Positions 1-5,676 of a stretch of DNA of 5,982 nt are shown piece after piece. The notes below the pieces were generated by a model. It made no database searches. It was not told the origin of the DNA and saw only the letters and a list, made by a program, of their open reading frames with translations. Position 1 is the first letter of the stretch, and each line of letters begins with the position of its first letter. The translations under genes were made by a program, and so were the position numbers. Source of the stretch: JACDHQ01 sp036401195 (GTDB taxonomy: Bacteria; Gemmatimonadota; Gemmatimonadetes; Gemmatimonadales; Gemmatimonadaceae); NCBI GenBank assembly GCA_036401195.1, contig DASWVQ010000226.1, forward strand, positions 1 to 5,982. Reading direction: 5' to 3'.

Positions 1-309
1 CAGGAGGGGCAGGCGAACCTGCCGGACACGGAGCTGGCCTGCCTGGACGTGGCCGCGGAGTGCGGGATCGGGGGGCGGTGCCCGGTGCTTGCGGTGCCGT
101 CCATGGCGGTGCGGCAGCGCCTCGTGCGGCAGGGATTCGCGGAGCACCGCTTCCCCCGCTACCGGGCGCCCTGCGCCGGGTGCGACCGGCTCACCGAGAT
201 GATCGTGGTGGGGGAGGCGTACTGCTGGTGCACGGAGTGCGGCACCACGAGCCCCACCCCGTTGTGGGAGGAGATGGAGCTGCCCACGAGGCAGGGGCTC
301 GAGTCCTGA
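1..309 (+). CDS. 3' end of an unrecognised protein with a zinc-ribbon-like cysteine pattern (partial)
   Basis: The frame is open from the first base and stops at TGA 307-309, giving at least 102 residues. I do not recognise the family. The visible part is cysteine-rich, with cysteines at residues 14, 21, 27, 58, 61, 75, 77 and 80 counted from base 1. The pairs CAGC (58-61) and CTEC (77-80), 15 residues apart, look like a single zinc ribbon near the C-terminus, and C75 could substitute for one ligand. An in-frame GTG at 49 and ATG at 103 could be starts, but neither has a Shine-Dalgarno sequence at proper spacing. The AGGAGGGG at 2-9 has no ATG, GTG or TTG at suitable spacing after it, so the start most likely lies outside the window. 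No membrane segment is visible. The gene converges on the DUF2723 gene, and only a palindromic repeat separates them. Zinc binding and any nucleic-acid or regulatory role are inference. Confidence 0.6.
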   Translation, partial: QEGQANLPDTELACLDVAAECGIGGRCPVLAVPSMAVRQRLVRQGFAEHRFPRYRAPCAGCDRLTEMIVVGEAYCWCTECGTTSPTPLWEEMELPTRQGLES

Positions 310-317
310 GTCTCAGC

Positions 318-391
318 AGTCATCCTGAGCGAAGCGAAGGATCTGGCGCCAGCGCTCAGTGGCCAGGTCCTTCGCTTCGCTCAGGATGACT
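318..391. repeat. 74-nt palindromic repeat, copy 1 (convergent gene junction)
   Basis: This is an almost perfect inverted repeat. The core arm GTCATCCTGAGCGAAGCGAA is followed by GGATCTGG and mirrored downstream. Pairing extends outward to 316 and 393, making 31-bp arms (316-346 and 363-393) whose only imperfection is a U342-G367 wobble, around a 16-nt loop. It fills the 89-bp space between the stop of the left-edge gene (309) and the stop of the DUF2723 gene (399). As RNA from either strand it would form a long stem-loop, which could protect 3' ends or help end transcription of both converging genes. No U-run follows the stem on either strand, so it is not a classical intrinsic terminator. 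Copy 2 at 4380-4453, read on the opposite strand, has the same length and matches at 61 of 74 positions without gaps. Repeats of this type are, as I recall, dispersed in Gemmatimonadota-like and other GC-rich environmental genomes. Confidence 0.93.
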
Positions 392-398
392 GCAGCGG

Positions 399-2714
399 CT
401 ACTGCCGCGGCCCCGGGAGCGCCTTCGCGGCCTGGGTATCCCCGAGCGGCACCGCCGGCTGCTGCGGCGTGGGCTCCATGGTCCCCATCAGCTGCTCCAG
501 GTGCACCGCCTGCGCCACCTGCTTCGTCTTCTGGAACACCTGCTGCGCGGGCGCGGCCTTGCCGTTCGCCTGGAGGGCATCGGCCAGCGTCGCCCCCGTG
601 GCGATGTAGAGGTAGGGGATCCCCACGGAGGGCCGGTCGATCCAGTGCCCCTTCCGGATCACCGCCTCCGGCCCGAGGAAGACGTTCTGCCAGAGCGCCT
701 GCGTGCGCGCCACGTCGAACCACCCGTCGCCCTGCACGTAGAGGGTGTCGTGCGACGGGGTGGTGGGGGGGACGAACAGCTTGCTCGCCAGCCCCTGCGT
801 GAGCATGTAGTTGTCGAGCCCGAGCTGCCGCGCGTAGCTGCCCGAGGTGCGGCTGAAGTAGATCGGCCGGTCCGGGTACGCGTCGGCGATCATGCGGAGC
901 ACGAGGATGTCGGCTCGCTGCAGCAGTCCCGCGCCCGTCCCTTCCTGCATCAGCGCGCGCGGGTCGATCGTGGCGGTGATCTCCCCCTTCCGGAAGGACA
1001 TCGGCTGGCTGATGACCGTGTAGGGGGGGACCGAGTCCGCCTCGGTGAAGGTCATCTTCAGCGGCGGCCCCGCCGGCTTCTTCCAGCTGCCGCCCCGGTA
1101 GATCGCCGGGCCGCTCGCCGCGTCGTACTCGAACACGGGGCGGCGGATGAGCTGCCGCGTGTACCAGTCCGTGTTGAGCAGCGAGGTGTTCGCCACCACC
1201 ACGTCCTTGCGGATCCCCTCCACCTCCTGCGCGTACCACAGCGGGAAGGTGTCGTTGTCGCCCACGGTCACGAGCACGCCGTAGGGCTCCACGGAGTTCA
1301 GCAGGTCGTGCGCGAAGTCGCGGGTGTCGGTCTCCCCCCGCCGCGAGGCGGTGCTCCAGTTGGTGAAGAGGGGGATCAGCGCCAGGGCGAGGATCGGCGC
1401 GGCCATCTTCCAGCTGCGCTCGAAGGGCACCTCCACCTCTTCCTTGCCGAGCCGCTTCCGTTCCGCGCCGAACATCGCGGCGAGCCCCTCCCAGAGGAAG
1501 CCGAGCCCCAGCGCGGCCCACACCCCCCACGCCGAGAAGCTCCAGAGGTAGAAGTAGTCGCGGTCACGCACCTCGCGCGGGACCGAGTCGCCCAGTTCCG
1601 GCGCCTGCGTGTTCCCGTACTTGAAGTTCAGGTAGTAGATCAGCGCCAGGGTCATGGTGAACATCAATGACCCGAAGTACCAGAAGCTCTGTCGGTCGCG
1701 TCGGTAGTGCACCCATCCGCCCACGAGCCCGAGCACGAGGAAGAGCGAGGCGAGCACCGCCTGCGGCACCGGCCGCTCCGAGTAGGCGTCGCGCAGCCAC
1801 TGCCACTTGAAGTAGTACCACCACATCCCGAGCTGCGCGGAGAAGGGGGCCTGCCGCTCGGTCAACTCGGGCTTGCCGTACTGGCCGCGATTGAAGTTGT
1901 ACATGAAGGCGTCGTACGTCGCCTTCGAGAAGGTGCACTCCGCGTTCAGCTCCGTGCGGCAGGCGGTGGGCTCCCCCTCGTTGAGCGCGGGGAAGTGCGC
2001 GGCGCGGATCGGTTGCGTGGCGAAGGGCGTGATCCCGAAGATCAGCGCGGCGATGCAGGCGAGCAGCAGCTTCCAGCGGAGCAGCGTCTTCGGGCGGCGC
2101 ACCAGCACCGCCAGGCCCACCGCGGGGGCGGCGAGCATCCCGCCCATGTGGTTCGCGTACCCGAGCCCGAGGATGTACGCCACCAGCACCAGGATGCGGT
2201 CGGCGGGGCGGCCATCGGGCTCGTCGGACCAGCGGATCATCAGCCAGGAGATGATCGCGATCCCCACCAGCGACACCGTGTACACCTTCTCGTTCACCAC
2301 CGACTGGTTCCAGACGGTGAACGACGTGGCGCCGATCAGCGCCGCGACCGACCCGCCCACGATCCGCTGCCAGCGCCGCGGGAACCAGGAGACCAGCACC
2401 CGCTCGGTGACCAGGAACCACATCGCGGCCGACACCGCGCTGGAGATCGCCGCCAGCACGTTGATGCGGATCGCCACCGTGGGACCGAAGAGCGGGATCT
2501 CCGCGAACACGCGCCCGAGCAGCACGAAGAGCGGGTTCCCCGGCGGGTGCGGCAGCCCCAGGGTGTAGGCGGCGGTGATGTACTCGCTCGTGTCCCACAT
2601 CGCCGTGGACGGCGCGAGGGTGACGAGGTAGAGGAGCAGCACGAGGACGCCCGCGATGGTCGCGGCGAGGTAGGACGGACGATAGTCCAGCTCGGCAGTG
2701 GTGGCGGTGGCCAT
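399..2714 (-). CDS. DUF2723 / TMEM260-like membrane glycosyltransferase (GT-C fold, GT117-type)
   Basis: This 771-residue polytopic membrane protein matches the DUF2723 family, whose eukaryotic relative TMEM260 is a protein O-mannosyltransferase. Bacterial members are thought to transfer sugar from a lipid-linked donor on the outer face of the cytoplasmic membrane. A first transmembrane helix (about 14-33) is followed by an extracytoplasmic loop with the acidic motif WDTSEY (40-45; D41 and E44 are the likely GT-C catalytic or metal residues) and HPPGNP (56-61). Further hydrophobic segments follow at about 85-103, 118-133, 146-160, 172-205, 215-231, 318-335, 345-361, 390-413 and 437-450. Family-like stretches include YANHMGG (186-192), YNFNRGQYG (272-280), a WWYYFKWQW region (298-306), EVRDRDYFY (381-389) and GDNDTFPLWY (485-494). 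A soluble C-terminal domain follows, ending in a Pro/Ala/Gln-rich tail. The ATG at 2714 precedes the first helix sensibly but has no Shine-Dalgarno sequence. The stop TAG lies five bases from repeat copy 1. The acceptor and sugar cannot be told from sequence. Confidence 0.9.
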   Translation of the reverse strand: MATATTAELDYRPSYLAATIAGVLVLLLYLVTLAPSTAMWDTSEYITAAYTLGLPHPPGNPLFVLLGRVFAEIPLFGPTVAIRINVLAAISSAVSAAMWFLVTERVLVSWFPRRWQRIVGGSVAALIGATSFTVWNQSVVNEKVYTVSLVGIAIISWLMIRWSDEPDGRPADRILVLVAYILGLGYANHMGGMLAAPAVGLAVLVRRPKTLLRWKLLLACIAALIFGITPFATQPIRAAHFPALNEGEPTACRTELNAECTFSKATYDAFMYNFNRGQYGKPELTERQAPFSAQLGMWWYYFKWQWLRDAYSERPVPQAVLASLFLVLGLVGGWVHYRRDRQSFWYFGSLMFTMTLALIYYLNFKYGNTQAPELGDSVPREVRDRDYFYLWSFSAWGVWAALGLGFLWEGLAAMFGAERKRLGKEEVEVPFERSWKMAAPILALALIPLFTNWSTASRRGETDTRDFAHDLLNSVEPYGVLVTVGDNDTFPLWYAQEVEGIRKDVVVANTSLLNTDWYTRQLIRRPVFEYDAASGPAIYRGGSWKKPAGPPLKMTFTEADSVPPYTVISQPMSFRKGEITATIDPRALMQEGTGAGLLQRADILVLRMIADAYPDRPIYFSRTSGSYARQLGLDNYMLTQGLASKLFVPPTTPSHDTLYVQGDGWFDVARTQALWQNVFLGPEAVIRKGHWIDRPSVGIPYLYIATGATLADALQANGKAAPAQQVFQKTKQVAQAVHLEQLMGTMEPTPQQPAVPLGDTQAAKALPGPRQ

Positions 2715-2825
2715 CTGGAATGCGTAGGGAAGGCGAACGGGGCCCGGCGCGCCGGGGTCGGGCGCCAGGGTGGCAATCCTGTAAGATGGCCGGGCGCCGG
2801 GGGTTGGGGTAGCGGCTTCCCGATT
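2715..2825. other. 111-bp intergenic gap between purH and the DUF2723 gene
   Basis: The gap separates two minus-strand genes. It holds a perfect 14-nt palindrome at 2743-2756 (CCCGGCGCGCCGGG) and a small CCGG-GCG-CCGG hairpin at 2790-2800. Neither is followed by a U-run on the minus strand, so neither is a convincing intrinsic terminator. I tested a TTGCCA at 2776-2771 (minus strand) as a -35 box, but nothing like a -10 box lies at the right spacing. The DUF2723 gene could therefore be read through from the purine genes or have a promoter of a type I cannot recognise. The gap is as GC-rich as its surroundings, so short GC palindromes are expected by chance. Confidence 0.5.
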
Positions 2826-4355
2826 CTAGTGACGGAACTGCCGCTTCCCGGTGAACACCATGGCGATCCCGTGCTCGTCGGCCGCCGCGATCACCTCGGC
2901 GTCGCGCACCGAACCCCCCGGTTGCACGATCGCCCGGACCCCGGCCTCCGCCGCCTGGTCCACCCCGTCGCGGAAGGGGAAGAAGGCGTCGGAGCCCAGG
3001 GCCGCCCCGGCGGTCTCGTGCCCCTGCTGCCGGGCCTTGTGGACCGCCAGGAAGGAGGCGTCGACCCGCGACATCTGCCCGGCGCCGATCCCGATCGTCA
3101 TCCCCCCGCGGGCGAGGACGATGGCGTTCGACTTCACGCTCGCCACCGCCCGCCAGGCGAAGAGCAGGTCCTTCCGCTCCTCCTCGGTGGGGGCGCGGCG
3201 GCTCACCACCGTCCACCCCTCCTCGCCGATCTCCCCGCCGGAGCGCTCCTGCACCAGGATCCCCCCGCGGACCCGCTTGTAGTCGAGCGACCCCGCCGGC
3301 CACCCGGCGCGCCCCTCCAGCACCCGCAGGTTCTTCTTGCGCCCCAGGATCTCCACCGCCCCCTCGGCGAACGCCGGGGCGACGATGCACTCCACGAAGA
3401 GGCTCGACACCGCCTCGGCCGCGGCCTCGTCCACCGCCACCGAGAAGGCGATGATCCCGCCGAAGGCCGACACCGGGTCGCAGGCGAGCGCCTTCCGGTA
3501 GGCGTCGAGGGCGTCGCTCCCCACCGCCAGGCCGCAGGGGGTGGTGTGCTTGATGATCGCGCAGGCGGGCTGCGACCCGAAGGGCTCGATCGCCAGCAGC
3601 GCCCCTTCCAGGTCGAGCAGGTTGTTGAAGGAGAGCTCCTTCCCCCCCTTCTGCACGAGTCCCGCGAGCCCGGCCCTCGCGCCCTCGACGTAGAACGCCG
3701 CCCCCTGGTCCGGGTTCTCCCCGTAGCGGAGCGACTGCTGGCGGGTGAAGGCGAGGTTCAGCATCGCGGGGAAGCGCTCCGCGCGCTGCGAGGCGAACCA
3801 CTGGCCGATCGCCGCGTCGTACGACGAGGTGTGCGCGTACACCTTGCCGGCCAGCTCCCGCCGGAGCGCGGCGTCGCCCCCCGTGTCGAGCGCCTCGAGC
3901 ACCCGGTCGTAGTCCGCGGGGTCCACCACGACGGTGACCGCGTCGAAGTTCTTCGCCGCCGAGCGGAGCATGCTGGGGCCGCCGATGTCGATCTGCTCGA
4001 CGATCTCCTCCGGCGACGCCCCGCCGCGCGCCACGGTCTCGCGGAAGGGATACAGGTTCACGACCACGAGGTCGATGGGCCGGATCCCGTGTGCCTCGAT
4101 CGCCGCCATGTGCTCCGCCAGGTCGCGCCGCGCGAGGAGTCCCCCGTGCACGACGGGGTGGAGCGTCTTCACCCGGCCGTCGAGCATCTCGGGAAAGCCG
4201 GTGAGGTCGCTCACCTCGCGCACCGTGAGCCCCGCGTCGCGCAGGGCACGCGCGGTGCCCCCGGTGGACACCAGCTCCCACCCCCGCGAGGCGAGCGACT
4301 GGGCGAAGGGGACGAGGCCGGACTTGTCGGAGACGGAAAGGAGGGCGATCGGCAT
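2826..4355 (-). CDS. purH: Bifunctional AICAR transformylase / IMP cyclohydrolase
   Basis: PurH carries out the last two steps of de novo IMP synthesis in the cytoplasm: formylation of AICAR by 10-formyltetrahydrofolate, then ring closure of FAICAR to IMP. From the ATG at 4355 it is 509 residues, about the normal length. The N-terminal MGS-like cyclohydrolase domain (about 1-145) opens with ALLSVSDKSGL and has STGGT (30-34), GRVKTLHP (60-67) and VVNLYPF (98-104). The transformylase domain has LRYGENPDQ (209-217), SFNNLLDLEGA (242-252), the catalytic Lys-His pair in IIKHTTPCG (K269, H270), SAFGGIIAFS (296-305), KSNAIVLA (408-415), SDAFFPFRDG (455-464) and a terminal QFRH. All are intact. An in-frame ATG at 4385 would add ten residues and overlap the purN stop as ATGA, but those residues are not family-like and their first bases come from repeat copy 2. 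Neither start has a good Shine-Dalgarno sequence. I prefer 4355, where homology begins. Confidence 0.97.
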   Translation of the reverse strand: MPIALLSVSDKSGLVPFAQSLASRGWELVSTGGTARALRDAGLTVREVSDLTGFPEMLDGRVKTLHPVVHGGLLARRDLAEHMAAIEAHGIRPIDLVVVNLYPFRETVARGGASPEEIVEQIDIGGPSMLRSAAKNFDAVTVVVDPADYDRVLEALDTGGDAALRRELAGKVYAHTSSYDAAIGQWFASQRAERFPAMLNLAFTRQQSLRYGENPDQGAAFYVEGARAGLAGLVQKGGKELSFNNLLDLEGALLAIEPFGSQPACAIIKHTTPCGLAVGSDALDAYRKALACDPVSAFGGIIAFSVAVDEAAAEAVSSLFVECIVAPAFAEGAVEILGRKKNLRVLEGRAGWPAGSLDYKRVRGGILVQERSGGEIGEEGWTVVSRRAPTEEERKDLLFAWRAVASVKSNAIVLARGGMTIGIGAGQMSRVDASFLAVHKARQQGHETAGAALGSDAFFPFRDGVDQAAEAGVRAIVQPGGSVRDAEVIAAADEHGIAMVFTGKRQFRH

Positions 4356-4379
4356 CTTCGGGTTGCTTGAGGGAGTTGA

Positions 4380-4453
4380 AGTCATCCTGAGTGGAGCGAA
4401 GGATCGGGCTCGGGCGCGCCGGGCCCAGATCCTTCGCTGCGCTCAGGATGACT
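4380..4453. repeat. 74-nt palindromic repeat, copy 2, embedded in the 3' end of purN
   Basis: This is a second copy of the element at 318-391. The arms are 4380-4405 and 4428-4453. They pair throughout except for a U4392-G4441 wobble (as read on the plus strand) and a G4394/G4439 mismatch. A further GGGC/GCCC pairing (4406-4409 with 4423-4426) extends the stem if A4427 is bulged. Read on the minus strand it aligns with copy 1 without gaps over all 74 bases, with 13 differences, 10 of them in the central 21 bases. It lies wholly within the purN reading frame and encodes the last 23 residues and the stop. Its outer edge also supplies the ATG that could serve as an upstream purH start. In the purN-purH transcript it would fold into a stem-loop just before the purH start region, where it could influence purH translation or mRNA stability (inference). 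Confidence 0.93.
4382..4385 (-). other. Potential ATGA stop/start overlap, purN to purH, made by the repeat
   Basis: On the minus strand, bases 4385-4382 read ATGA. TGA (4384-4382) ends purN, and ATG (4385-4383) is in frame with purH and lies 30 bases upstream of the family-like start at 4355. All but the A of the ATG fall within the minimal purN stop, and all four bases lie in the outer arm of repeat copy 2. If used, it would couple purH translation to purN and add MTSTPSSNPK to PurH. Whether ribosomes start here or at 4355 cannot be settled from sequence. Confidence 0.45.
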
Positions 4454-5107
4454 GCTGGTCCACTGGACGACGCCATCGGCACGGAGCCGCAGCTCGCCCG
4501 CGGCGAGTGCCTGAACGACCCGCGGCAGGACGCGATGCTCCGCCTCGAGCACGCGGGCGGCGAGGGATTCGGGGGTGTCGCCGGGGAGCACGGGCACCGG
4601 CTCGTGCGCGATCAGCGCGCCGTGGTCGTAGATCTCGTCCACGAAGTGCACGGTGGCCCCGGACTGCGCGGCGCCGGCGCGGAGCACCGCGTCGTGCACG
4701 CGCGCGCCGTACATCCCCTCGCCGCCGAAGGCGGGGAGGGGGCCGGGATGCACGTTCACGATCCGCCCCGGGAAGCGGCGCACCACCGCCTGCGGCACGA
4801 GGCGGAGGTAACCGGCCAGCACGATCAGGTCGATCGCGTGGCGCTCGAGGAGCGGGAGCAGCTCCTCCCCCTCGGGGTGCACGCGGGTGCGCAGCAGGGC
4901 GGTGGCGATGCCGCGGTCGCGCGCGCGGGCCAGCGCCCCCGCGGTCGCGCGATCCGACGCCACGAGCACCACCTCGCCCGCGCGAGCCTCCCCGAGCGCG
5001 TCGAGGTGCGTGAGGAGCGCGCCCAGGTTGGAGCCCCCGCCGGAGGCGAGCACCGCGATGCGCGCGCGGGGTGCGCGGGGGGCGTGGCCCGCGTCGCCCC
5101 CGGTCAC
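4382..5107 (-). CDS. purN: Phosphoribosylglycinamide (GAR) formyltransferase, folate-dependent, with a repeat-derived tail
   Basis: PurN transfers a formyl group from 10-formyltetrahydrofolate to GAR, the third step of purine synthesis, in the cytoplasm. From GTG at 5107 the protein is 241 residues, longer than the usual 190-215. The formyltransferase fold begins at RIAVLASGGGSNL (16-28), where SGGGSN binds the GAR phosphate. LAGYLRLV (97-104) follows. The catalytic segment is IVNVHPGPLPAFGG (N118, H120), with GMYGARVHDAV (131-141), H154 in TVHFVDE and the catalytic Asp D161 in IYDHG. All expected active-site residues are present. The GTG overlaps the gmhB stop by four bases (GTGA), and no ATG lies near the start of homology. 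The family domain ends near VVQW (213-216). Residues 219-241 (starting SHPERSEGSG and ending PSLHSG) are encoded by the palindromic repeat, which also provides the TGA. The tail is probably disordered and tolerated (inference). Confidence 0.95.
   Translation of the reverse strand: MTGGDAGHAPRAPRARIAVLASGGGSNLGALLTHLDALGEARAGEVVLVASDRATAGALARARDRGIATALLRTRVHPEGEELLPLLERHAIDLIVLAGYLRLVPQAVVRRFPGRIVNVHPGPLPAFGGEGMYGARVHDAVLRAGAAQSGATVHFVDEIYDHGALIAHEPVPVLPGDTPESLAARVLEAEHRVLPRVVQALAAGELRLRADGVVQWTSSHPERSEGSGPGAPEPDPSLHSG
5104..5107 (-). other. GTGA stop/start overlap, gmhB to purN
   Basis: On the minus strand, bases 5107-5104 read GTGA: the GTG starts purN and the TGA stops gmhB. A purine-rich run (GAGGGGGAGG) ends one base before the GTG, inside the gmhB 3' end, so a Shine-Dalgarno sequence of the AGGGGG type about four bases away is possible. 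The arrangement suggests translational coupling and supports GTG 5107 as the purN start. Confidence 0.8.
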
Positions 5108-5676
5108 GCCTCCCCCTCGCCGCGGAGCTGCGCGCGGAGGAAGCGGTCCACCGCCTCGAGCACGCTCCCCGCCACCTCCGCCTCCTCGCGCGCCTGCGCC
5201 AGCTCGTTCGGCGGCGTCACGTCGCTGGGCACGAGGACGCCGCGCCCGCCGAACTCCAGGGCGGGGGCGACGTCGCGCCACCGGTCGCCGATGTACGCCG
5301 ACCGCGCCAGGTCGATCCCGTAGCGCGACGCGGCCTGGCGGTAGAGGAGGGTGCCCGGCTTGCGGCACTCGCAGGGTCCCGTCACGTCGGGGTGATGCGG
5401 GCAGTGGAAGCTGTCGTCCAGGTGCGCGTCCTGCGCCTCGAGCAGCGCGTCGAGCCGCTCGCGCACCCGCTCGTAGTCGTCGGCGGTGAAGAAGCCGCGC
5501 GCGATCCCGCTCTGGTTGGTGACCACGATCGCCCGCAGCCCGGCGGCGTTGAGTCGCGCCACCGCCTCGGCGGCGGTGGGAAGGAGGGCCACGTCGGCCG
5601 GGTCGCCCAGGTAGCCGGTGTCGCGCACCAGGGTGCCGTCGCGGTCGAGGAACACGGCGGGTCGTCGCTCGGTCAT
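5104..5676 (-). CDS. gmhB: D-glycero-D-manno-heptose-1,7-bisphosphate 7-phosphatase (HAD-IIIA family)
   Basis: GmhB removes the C7 phosphate from heptose 1,7-bisphosphate in the cytoplasmic route to ADP- or GDP-activated heptose for LPS core or other surface glycans. The 190-residue length is normal. HAD motif I is FLDRDGTL with nucleophile D11 and acid/base D13. Motif II is VVTNQSG (T53). The family zinc loop is CPHH (C92, H94) plus CECRKP (C102, C104, with K106 in motif III), and motif IV is YIGDRWRD (D131, D135). The zinc loop separates it from plain histidinol-phosphatase-like HADs, although anomer preference (alpha or beta heptose) cannot be read. The ATG at 5676 overlaps the selA stop as ATGA, and the GTG of purN overlaps its own stop. 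Its position between a selenocysteine gene and purine genes shows no functional link and probably reflects shared transcription only. Confidence 0.93.
   Translation of the reverse strand: MTERRPAVFLDRDGTLVRDTGYLGDPADVALLPTAAEAVARLNAAGLRAIVVTNQSGIARGFFTADDYERVRERLDALLEAQDAHLDDSFHCPHHPDVTGPCECRKPGTLLYRQAASRYGIDLARSAYIGDRWRDVAPALEFGGRGVLVPSDVTPPNELAQAREEAEVAGSVLEAVDRFLRAQLRGEGEA
5673..5676 (-). other. ATGA stop/start overlap, selA to gmhB
   Basis: On the minus strand, bases 5676-5673 read ATGA: the ATG starts gmhB and the TGA ends selA. No purine-rich Shine-Dalgarno sequence lies upstream of this ATG; the preceding bases are AATCCCCCACCGC. Initiation by ribosomes finishing selA is therefore likely. 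The homologous start MTERRPAVFLDRDGT fits the family well. Confidence 0.8.

Noticed and set aside
60..389. 109-codon plus-strand frame ending in the repeat peptide
   Set aside because: It overlaps the left-edge gene in another frame and is Arg/Gly/Ala-rich upstream. Only the repeat-encoded end is meaningful, as part of the repeat layout.
307..393. TGA 307-309 followed closely by a stem-loop, in a genome with selA: possible selenocysteine codon plus SECIS
   Set aside because: The stem-loop is the dispersed repeat and is far longer than a bacterial SECIS. The extended frame beyond the TGA translates the repeat and then runs antisense through the DUF2723 gene.
2743..2756. Perfect 14-nt palindrome CCCGGCGCGCCGGG as an operator or terminator
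   Set aside because: All G/C in a GC-rich background, single copy, no U-run and no known binding motif. It is compatible with chance.
2759..2787. TAAGAT at 2782-2787 as a plus-strand -10 box
   Set aside because: No -35-like hexamer lies about 17 bases upstream, and the only thing downstream is the antisense strand of purH.
1707..4370. 887-codon plus-strand open frame antisense to purH and the DUF2723 gene
   Set aside because: Low-complexity Arg/Gly/His/Pro-rich translation, exactly antisense to two well-supported genes. This is typical of high-GC genomes.
1564..4482. Very long minus-strand open frame (972 codons) spanning purH and part of the DUF2723 gene
   Set aside because: It is a shadow frame of GC-rich coding DNA. 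Its translation is Arg/Gly/Ala-rich with no domain, while the overlapping frames encode clear PurH and DUF2723 proteins.
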